Source: Saccharopolyspora dendranthemae (GTDB lineage Bacteria > Actinomycetota > Actinomycetes > Mycobacteriales > Pseudonocardiaceae). From it: DNA of 64,000 nt. Every line of letters starts with the position of its first letter. The stretch's first letter is position 1. Below the pieces are notes generated by a model. It had not been told where the DNA came from. It saw only the letters and a program-made list of their open reading frames with translations, and made no database searches. Positions 34,777 to 42,895 of this stretch are shown here, in pieces. Both the position numbers and the translations under genes were made by a program. Where the stretch lies: NCBI RefSeq assembly GCF_007829955.1, contig NZ_VIWX01000001.1:558001-622000 (forward strand), given 5' to 3'.

Positions 34777-36258
34777 TCATTCGGCCGAGACCGCGAGGGA
34801 TTCGCCGTCGACGTCCTGGGCGTCCGGCTTGCGCTCAGCGATGATCGCGTAGATGACCGCGCCCAGGATCGCGCCGATGAACCAGGAGAACCCGGCGACC
34901 GAGTCGAACCCGGGCACCAGCGCCAGCACCACGGCGATCGCGGCAGCGGGGAGGAACGCACCGACGGCCTTCGGGTTGTACCCGCGCCGGTAGTGGTACT
35001 CGCCGGCGACGTCCTCGGTGTAGAGCTCGGGGACGTTCACGCGGGTCCGCCGGATCAGCCAGTAGTCGGCCATGATCACGCCGAACAGCGGGCCGAGCAG
35101 CGCCCCGAGGCCGCCGAGGAAGTAGTTCACGACCACCGGGTTGTCGTAGAGGTTCCACGGCAGGATCACCAGGCCGATCACCGCGCTCACCACACCGGCG
35201 CGGCGGAAGTTCAGCTGCTTCGGGAAGAGGTTGACCAGCACGTAGATCGGTGCGACGAAGTTGGCCAGCAGGTTCACCGCGATCGTCAGCACGATCAGCG
35301 CGAGCGAGGCCAGCGCCAGCAGGTAGGTGTTGGGGATCGTCTGCACGATGTCGGTCGGGCTGGTGATCACCCGCCCGTTGATCTTGAACTGGGCGCCGCT
35401 GAGCACCACCACGATGCCGGCGAAGAACAGCATGTTCACCGGGATGCCCACGAGGTTGCCCAGCACGATCGACTGGCGGCTCTTGGCCGACCGGGTGAAG
35501 TCGCAGAAGTTGAGCACGAACGTCCCGTAGATGACCACCCAGAGCGCGGCGCCCTGCAGGATCTGCAGCCACATCGCCCCGCCGGTCAGCGGCTGCGCGG
35601 TGGAGGTCGCGATCGAGAAGTCCGCGCGGGAGAACATCCAGACCGCGAGACCCAGCATGGTGATCAGCGTGGTCGGCGCGGCGATCGCCATGTACCTGCG
35701 GATGACGTGCATGCCGTAGCTGACGATGAGGACCTGCACCGCCCACAGCGCGAGGAAGGTGATCCAGCCGAGCAGCGACAGCCCCAGCACGGATTGATCT
35801 TCCAGCCCCTTCAGGCCCGGGAAGATCGCCACCAGCAGGGCGTCGAGCACCGAGGACGCGAGGTAGGTCTGGATGCCGAACCAGGCGATGGCCACGATCC
35901 CGCGCACCGCCGCGGGGATCTGCGCGCCTCGGGTGCCGAACGCGATCCGGCTCATCACCGGGAACGGCACGCCGGCCTTGTGGCCCATGTAGCCGGACAT
36001 CGTCAGCAGCAGGAACAGCAGCGCGGAGGCCAGCACGAACGCGGCCAGGATTCCCCACACGTTGAGCCCGAGGGCGAACAGGCCGATGGCGAAGGCGTAG
36101 TTGCCGAGGCTGTGCACGTCGTTCGCCCACAGGGTGAAGACGTTGTAGGCGCCCCACCTGCGCCCTTCCTTCTTCGTCGGGGCGAGGTCGTAGCTGTAGA
36201 GCCGCTCGCTCGAGGCGGGCGGGATGTCCACACCGGACTGGTCGTTCGTGGCAGTCAC
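34777..36258 (-). CDS. NCS1 family nucleobase/allantoin:cation symporter
   Basis: A 493-residue membrane protein with about 12 predicted segments. The family signature near the N-terminus is WGAYNVFTLWANDVHSLGNYAFAIGLFALG; PFPVMSRIAFGTRGAQIPA and the later YWLIRRTRVNVPELY are also typical of the Mhp1/PucI group. Uptake of allantoin or a hydantoin fits the neighbours. It is transcribed toward the racemase gene, with 119 bases between them. Upstream lies a GTATAC box. Confidence 0.87.
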   Translation of the reverse strand: MTATNDQSGVDIPPASSERLYSYDLAPTKKEGRRWGAYNVFTLWANDVHSLGNYAFAIGLFALGLNVWGILAAFVLASALLFLLLTMSGYMGHKAGVPFPVMSRIAFGTRGAQIPAAVRGIVAIAWFGIQTYLASSVLDALLVAIFPGLKGLEDQSVLGLSLLGWITFLALWAVQVLIVSYGMHVIRRYMAIAAPTTLITMLGLAVWMFSRADFSIATSTAQPLTGGAMWLQILQGAALWVVIYGTFVLNFCDFTRSAKSRQSIVLGNLVGIPVNMLFFAGIVVVLSGAQFKINGRVITSPTDIVQTIPNTYLLALASLALIVLTIAVNLLANFVAPIYVLVNLFPKQLNFRRAGVVSAVIGLVILPWNLYDNPVVVNYFLGGLGALLGPLFGVIMADYWLIRRTRVNVPELYTEDVAGEYHYRRGYNPKAVGAFLPAAAIAVVLALVPGFDSVAGFSWFIGAILGAVIYAIIAERKPDAQDVDGESLAVSAE

Positions 36259-36320
36259 CTAGCCGCCTCCAAGCTTTCACCCCGCTGCGCTGCGGGATGA
36301 CCCGGGCTTCCGCTATGCGA

Positions 36321-36334
36321 AAGTATACGTGCAA
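36321..36334. promoter_or_regulatory. GTATAC-box upstream of NCS1 transporter
   Basis: AAGTATACGTGCAA closely matches GTATACGTTCAA of the allantoinase promoter. On the minus strand TATACT (36322-36327) could be the -10 of the transporter gene, whose start is 64 bases away. Confidence 0.5.
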
Positions 36335-36470
36335 GTTGGAGAAGACCGTAAGTCGCGTTCACGTCGTCGTCAACACCGCCGAACGGCCGAGCGGGTGTGA
36401 CCACCTACGCGATGCGAAAGACTTCCGCAGCAGCCTCCGGTTCTCTATGCTGCTGTCCGAGCGCGCTTTT

Positions 36471-36482
36471 GTATACATGAAT
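36471..36482. promoter_or_regulatory. GTATAC-box upstream of ureidoglycine aminohydrolase
   Basis: GTATACATGAAT; TATACA (36472-36477) may act as -10 for the gene starting at 36538. It is the third occurrence of the GTATAC core at a ureide promoter. The rest of 36259-36537 shows no gene. Confidence 0.45.
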
Positions 36483-36537
36483 TTCGCAGTTCACGGGCAC
36501 CGGCCGGCTCGGTTCGCCCGTCGAGGATGGAGCCAGT

Positions 36538-37359
36538 GTGAACACGCCGTCGTACTTCGCGCCTACCGGCGGGCTGCCGCCGCAGACCGATCTGCTCACC
36601 GACCGGGCCATCGTGACCGAGGCCTACACCGTGATCCCGCGCGGCGTGTTGCGAGACATCGTCACCAGCAACTTCCCCGGGTGGACCCGCACCCGCGCCT
36701 GGATCCTGGCCAAGCCCGTGCAGGGCTTCGCCACCACCTTCGCCCAGTACGTCGTGGAGGTCGGCCCCGGCGGCGGCAGCGAACAGCCCGAACCCGAAGC
36801 AGGCGTCGAGTCCGTCGTGTTCCTCATGAGCGGCCGGCTCGACCTGACCGTCGAAGGCGCTGAGCACCACCTCGAACCCGGCGGCTACGCCTACCTGCCC
36901 GCCGGAGCCGACTGGACCCTCGCCAACCCCGGCGAGACGCCCGCGTCGCTGTCCTGGGTCCGCAAGCCCTACGAACCCGCCCCCGGCATCGACGCTCCGA
37001 AGCCCTTCGTCACCCGCGAGCAGGACATCGCCCCGACCCCGATGCCCGACACCGACGGCACCTGGGCCACCACCCGCTTCGTCGACCCCGACGACCTGGC
37101 CCACGACATGCACGTCAACATCGTCACCTTCCAGCCCGGCGGCACCATCCCCTTCGCCGAGACCCACGTGATGGAGCACGGCCTCTACGTCCTGGAGGGC
37201 AAGGCCGTCTACCGCCTCAACAACGACTGGGTCGAAGTCCAGGAGGGCGACTTCATGTGGCTGCGGGCCTTCTGCCCCCAGGCCTGCTACGCCGGTGGCC
37301 CCGGCCCCTTCCGCTACCTCCTCTACAAGGACGTCAACCGCCAGATCCGCCTCACCTGA
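36538..37359 (+). CDS. allE: (S)-ureidoglycine aminohydrolase
   Basis: A 273-residue bicupin that releases ammonia from ureidoglycine to give ureidoglycolate. The N-terminal stretch (TDRAIVTEAYTVIPRGVLRDIVTSNFPGW) and the C-terminal cupin (HVMEHGLYVLEGKAVYRLNNDWVEVQEGDFMWLRAFCPQACYAGG) match AllE/YlbA. The Mn ligands are expected in the HVMEHGLYVLEG segment. It starts with GTG at 36538. Together with allantoinase and the transporter it makes a partial ureide pathway; allantoate amidohydrolase is not in the window. Confidence 0.92.
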   Translation: MNTPSYFAPTGGLPPQTDLLTDRAIVTEAYTVIPRGVLRDIVTSNFPGWTRTRAWILAKPVQGFATTFAQYVVEVGPGGGSEQPEPEAGVESVVFLMSGRLDLTVEGAEHHLEPGGYAYLPAGADWTLANPGETPASLSWVRKPYEPAPGIDAPKPFVTREQDIAPTPMPDTDGTWATTRFVDPDDLAHDMHVNIVTFQPGGTIPFAETHVMEHGLYVLEGKAVYRLNNDWVEVQEGDFMWLRAFCPQACYAGGPGPFRYLLYKDVNRQIRLT

Positions 37360-37373
37360 CGTCCCGCCCGGCG

Positions 37374-37429
37374 GCAGGTTCGTCCGCGCTGCGACTCCGC
37401 ACGGAGGTGCGCACCGCGGACGAGCCTGC
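37374..37429. terminator. hairpin between allE and ridA-like gene
   Basis: GCAGGTTCGTCCGCG (37374-37388) pairs with CGCGGACGAGCCTGC (37415-37429) with one G-T wobble and a 26-base spacer. It lies between convergent genes. Confidence 0.55.
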
Positions 37430-37471
37430 TGTCGCGGTATTTTCGGCATCGAGCCCGCGCCCTGGACCGGC

Positions 37472-37878
37472 TCAGTCCACGACGGCGATCGCCTCGATCT
37501 CCACCAGGTGCTCCGGGACGTCGAGGGCGACGATCCCGAACAGGGAGGCCGGCGGGACCGGCCGGACCCCAGCGCCTCGGCCGCCCTGGCGACTCCGTCC
37601 AGGACCTGCTCCATCAACTCCGGAGCCCAGTCGACAACGTAGAAGGTCAGCTTCGAGACGTCGTCAAAAGTCGCCCCCGCTGCCGCCAGCGCTGTGCCGA
37701 CGTTGAGGTAGCACTGCACGATCTGAGCCGCGAGGTCCCCCTCGCCGACCGTCGTGCCGTCGGCGTCCCAAGCGACCTGGCCGGAGAGGAAGACGAGCTT
37801 GGTGCCCGAGGAGATCGAGACGTGCCGGTAGATGTCGACTTCCGGCAGCCCGGGTGCGTTGATCAGCGTGACGGCCAT
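37472..37878 (-). pseudogene. RidA-family deaminase gene with a one-base frameshift
   Basis: The first about 103 codons encode a normal RidA/YjgF start (VDIYRHVSISSGTKLVFLSGQVAWDADG...FDDVSKLTFYVVDW). Near 37568-37571 (a run of four C on the plus strand) the frame shifts. In the other frame the expected ending follows, with VRPVPPASLFGIVALDVPEH and EIEAIAVVD, then a stop at 37472. The span is 407 bases, one short of 136 codons. This may be a real mutation or a sequencing error in a homopolymer. An intact protein would deaminate reactive enamines/imines. It is divergent from the HxlR gene. Confidence 0.8.
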
Positions 37879-37937
37879 GCGAATCCCTCGCTCTCTTGTG
37901 GTTACTGGGAAACCGTAGGAGAGTGTGCGCTGACGTG

Positions 37938-37954
37938 GAAGAAGGCACTTCTTC
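37938..37954. promoter_or_regulatory. palindromic operator upstream of HxlR gene
   Basis: GAAGAAG-GCA-CTTCTTC is a perfect 7-bp inverted repeat in the 92-base gap between the divergent RidA-like and HxlR genes. The natural candidate binder is the HxlR protein itself. Confidence 0.55.
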
Positions 37955-37970
37955 GATACTGAGGAACCTC

Positions 37971-38351
37971 ATGGTGACCACACGGCTCAGCGGCTCAGCG
38001 GACGAGGCCGACCTCCGGCGAGCGGATTCCCTGGCGCGCGAGATCTTCTCCGACGTCGCCAACAAGTGGGCGTTGCTGATCATCGAAGCGCTCGGGGACC
38101 GCACCCTCCGGTTCAGCGAGCTGCGAACCGAGGTCGAGGGAATCAGCCACAAGATGCTCACCCAGAACCTGCGGATGCTCGAACGCAACGGGCTGGTCGA
38201 CCGCACGGTGTACCCCACCGTCCCGCCGAGGGTCGAATACGCGCTCACCGGACCCGGTCAGGGCCTGCTCGCGACGGTCGATGCCATGTGCGAGTGGACG
38301 CACCGCCACATCGCCGACATCGACGAGGCCCGCCGCCGGTTCACCGCCTGA
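37971..38351 (+). CDS. HxlR family transcriptional regulator
   Basis: A 126-residue MarR-like winged-helix regulator of the HxlR type. The core reads VANKWALLIIEALGDRTLRFSELRTEVEGISHKMLTQNLRMLERNGLVDRTVYPTVPPRVEYALT. ATG 37971 has GAGGAA nine bases upstream; a longer frame upstream lacks family residues and would cross the palindrome. Divergent from the RidA-like gene, which it probably controls. Many HxlR proteins sense reactive aldehydes or quinones; no effector can be named here. Confidence 0.87.
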   Translation: MVTTRLSGSADEADLRRADSLAREIFSDVANKWALLIIEALGDRTLRFSELRTEVEGISHKMLTQNLRMLERNGLVDRTVYPTVPPRVEYALTGPGQGLLATVDAMCEWTHRHIADIDEARRRFTA

Positions 38352-38523
38352 CCGGGGTGCGGGCGCCGGGCGCCAGCCGTTCGTGTGGTGGTCGGTCACG
38401 CATGCCATCGTGCTCATCCTGGAAACGGGAATAAGCTGGTCGCAGACCCCGGAACAGGAGACCCGCCCACGCGGAATCCGTCGATTCCCGGTCGGCTTGG
38501 TGAGAGACCAGAGGCGGTCTTGA

Positions 38524-39921
38524 ATGGCAGAGGTGCACCGGCTCGACCCGATGTCCCGCGTCCCCGGAAACACCACGGTGTACGGGGCGTGGGAGCGCTT
38601 CGTGCGCGGCGAGGACGACCTGCGCGGCGTGCGGCCCGAAGTCGCGATCTCGTGGCACCGCTGCCGGGACAAGTACGGCGTCGATCCCGGGCTCACCAAG
38701 GCCCCGATCGCCGTCGCCGAGGTCGACCACACGCTCGAGCACGACGTGGTGTTCGCCGAGCTGGGGTTCCGCGCGGCCTCGGTGGCACACGAGGTGAGCA
38801 ACGTCGGCGGTGTCGTGACCGTCGCCGACGCCACCGGCCGGATCCTGGCCGAGTGGGGTGACCCGGCCACCCGCAAGCTCGCCGCCGAAGCCAACCTCTC
38901 CACCTGGTTCTGCTGGTCCGAACAGGCCACCGGGACCAACGGGATGGGCACCGCGCTGGAGTCGCACGCGCCCGTCGTGGTCCGCGGCGCCGAGCACTGG
39001 TGCCAGGCGTTCCACGACTGGACCTGCGCGGCCGTCGCCGTGCGGGACGTGGTGACGAAGGAACCGGTCGCCGTTCTCAACATCTCCTGCTGGCGCAGCG
39101 AACCACCCAGCGCGGCCGGTGCCTGGCTGGGCAACGCGGCCACCCGGACCCAGCGCACGCTGCGGCAGCGCGCGCGGGACGCCAGCGCCGAGCTCGTCGC
39201 CGCCTTCCACCACGCCCGCTCCCGCGCGGGCGTGGCGTTGGCCGCGCTGGACCCGGCGGGACGCGTGGTGATCGCCGACGACATGGCCGGCGTGCTGCTG
39301 GGCGTGCCCAGCTCCACACCGGCGACCGACCCGGCCGTGCGCTGGAACCCGCGGCTGCCGGAGCTGATCAAGGCCGCGCAGTACGCCGTCAAGCAGGCCG
39401 CCCGCGATCCCGACTGGATCGGATCGACGCAGGTCCACACCCACCTCAGCGACGAGCCCAGCTCGGTCACCATCCGTCCGGTGTTCCTGTCGGGCCACCT
39501 GGTCGGGAACCTGGTGTCGTTCGGCGTCGCCGAGGGCGAGCAGCTGCCGCGCGGCGAGCGCGGTGCGCCGAACCAGCAGGGCCGGGCGGACCGGATCGTG
39601 GCGGTGCGGGAGAACCGGATGGTGCTGCTGCGGTTGCCCGAGGTCGCGTTCGCCGAATCCGAGGGCAACGACGTGTGGCTGTCCACCGACCAGGGACGGT
39701 TGCGCGCCGCTTCCGGAAGCCTCGACAAGCTCGAGAACGATCAGGGCGACGCCGGTTTCCTGCGGGTGCACCGGCAGTACGTCGTGAACCTCGATCGCAT
39801 CCGCGAGGTGGAGCGGGGTTTCAAGGGTGAGTTGGCGCTGGTGATGGATGACGGGGGGAACACGATGGTGCCGGTGTCCCGCCGCAACGCTCCTGCGGTG
39901 CGGCGGGCGTTGGACATCTGA
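38524..39921 (+). CDS. GAF-domain regulator with C-terminal LytTR DNA-binding domain
   Basis: A 465-residue regulator. The N-terminal part (about 35-215) resembles the sensor half of AcoR-type activators, with [11 protein letters not shown] and [40 protein letters not shown]. There is no sigma-54 AAA domain. The C-terminal 110 residues look like a LytTR domain ([21 protein letters not shown]...[21 protein letters not shown]). It starts 23 bases before katG and lies upstream of the PQQ dehydrogenase, so it probably activates these genes in response to an alcohol or aldehyde. Confidence 0.8.
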   Translation: MAEVHRLDPMSRVPGNTTVYGAWERFVRGEDDLRGVRPEVAISWHRCRDKYGVDPGLTKAPIAVAEVDHTLEHDVVFAELGFRAASVAHEVSNVGGVVTVADATGRILAEWGDPATRKLAAEANLSTWFCWSEQATGTNGMGTALESHAPVVVRGAEHWCQAFHDWTCAAVAVRDVVTKEPVAVLNISCWRSEPPSAAGAWLGNAATRTQRTLRQRARDASAELVAAFHHARSRAGVALAALDPAGRVVIADDMAGVLLGVPSSTPATDPAVRWNPRLPELIKAAQYAVKQAARDPDWIGSTQVHTHLSDEPSSVTIRPVFLSGHLVGNLVSFGVAEGEQLPRGERGAPNQQGRADRIVAVRENRMVLLRLPEVAFAESEGNDVWLSTDQGRLRAASGSLDKLENDQGDAGFLRVHRQYVVNLDRIREVERGFKGELALVMDDGGNTMVPVSRRNAPAVRRALDI

Positions 39922-39943
39922 GGGCGCTCGGAGGGAGGTCGCC

Positions 39944-42151
39944 GTGCCGGAGAACCCGGATGCCGTTGCGATCACCAGGAACTACGACGAGGCACTGGAA
40001 TCGCTCGACGGACGCGTCCGCAACCACCCCGCCGCCGGTGGTGACGGCCGCGATTGGTGGCCGGACCGGCTGGACCTGTCCATCCTGGCCAAGCACCACC
40101 CCGCCGCGAATCCGCTGGGCCCCGACTTCGACTACGCCGCCGCGTTCAACCAGCTAGACCTGGAGGCCGTGGGAACCGACATCGACCGGGTGCTGACCTC
40201 CTCCCAGGAGTGGTGGCCCGCGGACTTCGGCAACTACGCACCGCTGGTGCTGCGAATGGCGTGGCACTGCGCGGGGACGTACCGGATCGGTGACGGCAGG
40301 GGCGGATCCAGCTCCGGCATGCAGCGGTTCGCTCCCACCAACAGCTGGCCCGACAACCGGAACCTGGACAAGGCTCGGCGCCTGCTGTGGCCGGTGAAGC
40401 AGAAGTACGGGCGCAGCCTCTCCTGGCCGGACCTGATGATCTTCGCGGGCAACCGCGCCCTGGAATCCATGGGCTTCCGCACTTTGGGTTTCGCCGGAGG
40501 CCGGGTGGAGACCTGGGAATCCGACGCCGACGTCTACTGGGGGCCGGAACGGGCCTGGCTCGGCGATGAGCGCCACACCGGTGTGCGGGATCTCCAGGAG
40601 CCGTTGGCGGCGGACGAGATGGGGCTGATCTACGTGGATCCGCAGGGCCCGGCGACGGTGCCTGATCCGGTCGCCGCCGGGCGCGCCATACGCGAGACGT
40701 TCCGCCGGATGGCCATGAACGACGAGGAGACCGTCGCGCTCATCGTGGGAGGGCACACCTTCGGCAAGACCCACGGCGCGGGCGATCCCGCTCGTCACTT
40801 GGCCGCCGGTCCCGAGGGCGCGGGGTTGGAGGCCCAGGGTTTGGGCTGGGGCAACAGCTTCGGAACGGGCAGCGGAGCGGACGCGATCTCGACCGGGCTG
40901 GAGGGGATCTGGACTCCGACGCCGACCCGGTGGGACAACTCGTTCTTGGAGACGTTGTTCGCCTACGAGTGGGACGTGGAGCTCAGCCCGGCGGGGTTGT
41001 GGCAGTGGGTTCCGCGCGAAGGGCAAGGCCACGGCACGGTCCCCGACGCCCACGACCCCTCGAAGAGGCACACGCCGACCATGCTCACCACGGATCTGGC
41101 ACTGCAGGAGGACCCGGCCTACGAGAAGATCGCACGCCGCTTCCTGGCCCACCCCGACCAACTGGCAGACGCCTTCGCCCACGCCTGGTTCAAACTCACC
41201 CACATCGACATGGGACCCCGCCACCGCTACCTCGGCCCCCTCGTGCCGCAGCAGCGGATGATCTGGCAGGACCCCGTGCCCGACCGCGACCACGACCTCA
41301 TCGACGACACCGACATCGCCGAGCTCAAGACCCGGATCCTGGAATCGGGAATCCCGGTGTCACACCTGGTGTTCACGGCCTGGGCGTCGGCAGCGACCTA
41401 CCGCGACAGCGACAAGCGCGGCGGCACCAACGGAGCCCGACTCCGCCTGCAACCCCAAACCGACTGGGACATCAACAACCCCGACACCACCCACCCCGTC
41501 CTGGCCACCCTGGAAACGATCCAGCACCGCTTCAACACCGAACACACCACCGGAACACAGGTCTCACTCGCCGACCTCATCGTCCTCGCCGGCTGCACCG
41601 CCATCGAAAGCGCGAGCAACGGCCTCCCGGTCCCCTTCACCCCCGGACGCACCGACGCCACCCAGGACGGCACCGACATCGCCGCCTTCACCGCGCTACA
41701 GCCCAGCGCCGACGGTTTCCGCAACCACACCGGACCGAAACCCCTGCTGCGTCCGGAACATCAACTCATCGACCACGCCAACCAGCTCACCCTCAACGCC
41801 CCGGAGATGACCGCCCTGCTCGGCGGACTCCGCGCCCTCAACGCCACCCACCACGACTCACCACTCGGAGTCCTCACCACCCGACCGGGCACGCTCAGCA
41901 ACGACTTCTTCGTCAACCTCCTCGACAACAACACCGAATGGGTTCGCGAAGAATGCACTTTCGAAGGACGCGAGAGGCGAACCGGCTCCGTTCAGTGGAC
42001 CGCGAGCCGCGTCGATCTCGTTTTCGGATCGCACGCCGAACTGCGCGCGGTCGCTGAGGTCTACGCGAGCGATGAGGAGAAGTTCCTGCACGACTTCACC
42101 GCAGCCTGGAACAAGGTCATGAACCTCGGGGTGTTCCCGTCTGAGCGGTAG
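39944..42151 (+). CDS. katG: catalase-peroxidase
   Basis: A 735-residue bifunctional heme enzyme destroying H2O2. The distal residues Arg104, Trp107 and His108 ([11 protein letters not shown]) have the same numbering as in M. tuberculosis KatG. The Met-Tyr-Trp adduct Tyr is in LIYVDPQGP and the Met in RMAMNDEET; the proximal His is in [11 protein letters not shown]. The C-terminal duplicated domain is complete. GTG 39944 has GGAGG five bases upstream. It is 22 bases after the GAF-LytTR gene, so probably in one transcript, perhaps to remove peroxide linked to alcohol oxidation. No FurA gene is adjacent. Confidence 0.94.
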   Translation: MPENPDAVAITRNYDEALESLDGRVRNHPAAGGDGRDWWPDRLDLSILAKHHPAANPLGPDFDYAAAFNQLDLEAVGTDIDRVLTSSQEWWPADFGNYAPLVLRMAWHCAGTYRIGDGRGGSSSGMQRFAPTNSWPDNRNLDKARRLLWPVKQKYGRSLSWPDLMIFAGNRALESMGFRTLGFAGGRVETWESDADVYWGPERAWLGDERHTGVRDLQEPLAADEMGLIYVDPQGPATVPDPVAAGRAIRETFRRMAMNDEETVALIVGGHTFGKTHGAGDPARHLAAGPEGAGLEAQGLGWGNSFGTGSGADAISTGLEGIWTPTPTRWDNSFLETLFAYEWDVELSPAGLWQWVPREGQGHGTVPDAHDPSKRHTPTMLTTDLALQEDPAYEKIARRFLAHPDQLADAFAHAWFKLTHIDMGPRHRYLGPLVPQQRMIWQDPVPDRDHDLIDDTDIAELKTRILESGIPVSHLVFTAWASAATYRDSDKRGGTNGARLRLQPQTDWDINNPDTTHPVLATLETIQHRFNTEHTTGTQVSLADLIVLAGCTAIESASNGLPVPFTPGRTDATQDGTDIAAFTALQPSADGFRNHTGPKPLLRPEHQLIDHANQLTLNAPEMTALLGGLRALNATHHDSPLGVLTTRPGTLSNDFFVNLLDNNTEWVREECTFEGRERRTGSVQWTASRVDLVFGSHAELRAVAEVYASDEEKFLHDFTAAWNKVMNLGVFPSER

Positions 42152-42420
42152 GTCCGGGCCCACGAGCGGTACGGACTCCCGGTCCAGCGGTCTCCGGTTT
42201 TGGACCGACCGCACCGGGCGTAACGTCCGGATTTATTGCAGGACAATTGATTTGATCCACGAGTCGGTCACTCGATCGGCTTGAAGCGCTGTTCTCTCCA
42301 GCAATGCGCGCGGTGGTGGCTCTGGTGAACCGATTTCGAATCGCATTCGCACGATCCGGTTCCCCATCGCTCTCGTCCCGAGCGGATTCGAGAGACGGAT
42401 TCACAAGGAGGTGAGGTCCG
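42152..42420 (+). promoter_or_regulatory. 269-base gap with near-perfect Shine-Dalgarno before the PQQ-associated gene
   Basis: AAGGAGGTGA at 42405-42414 matches the anti-Shine-Dalgarno almost completely, with the ATG at 42421. This suggests very strong translation of the downstream small protein. The gap probably also holds a promoter; I cannot pick one with confidence. No gene is seen in it. Confidence 0.5.
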
Positions 42421-42882
42421 ATGACGACAGCGAAGGAACGCACCGACCTTCTCGCCCAGGTCGGATTGGACGTGCAGAACGGGGCCACCATCGGTCGCGT
42501 GCTCGGCACCGGCAACATCGAACATGCCACGGAGCGCGCCGACGGCACGATGGAAGCCACGGTCCGCATCGAACCGGATGAGATCGCGTTCGACCCGTCG
42601 ATCCTGATCCTCCCGCACGGCGGCGATCTCGAGCTCACGCTCATCAACGACGACCTCAACACCCACTGCGCGCTGCTGCCCAGCAACGGCGACCGCAAGT
42701 TCATCTGGCTGGTCAACCACTCCAAGGGCATGGCCAAGCTCAACCTGGACGGCCCCGGCTACTACTGGTTCAGCTCCCCCACCGGCAACGACGAGGGCCG
42801 TGGTCTGACCGGCGCCATCGTCGTGCTCGGCGAGGTGCCGCCGGAAGCCCGTCTCGACCGCCCCGACCAGCCGCGCCCGTGA
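42421..42882 (+). CDS. PQQ-associated cupredoxin-like protein (MSMEG_3727 type)
   Basis: A 153-residue protein. It looks like a cupredoxin fold: IEPDEIAFDPSILILPHGGDLELTLINDDLNTHCALLP, with later YYWFSSPTGNDEGRGLTGAIVV. A single Cys and a His (THCALL, LVNHSKG) could ligate copper, though the usual C-terminal Cys-x-His-Met set is incomplete. I recall small proteins of this kind beside PQQ dehydrogenases in mycobacteria. No signal peptide is visible. It lies 13 bases upstream of the dehydrogenase, perhaps as an electron carrier or assembly partner. Confidence 0.65.
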   Translation: MTTAKERTDLLAQVGLDVQNGATIGRVLGTGNIEHATERADGTMEATVRIEPDEIAFDPSILILPHGGDLELTLINDDLNTHCALLPSNGDRKFIWLVNHSKGMAKLNLDGPGYYWFSSPTGNDEGRGLTGAIVVLGEVPPEARLDRPDQPRP

Positions 42883-42895
42883 ACAGGAGCAAGTC

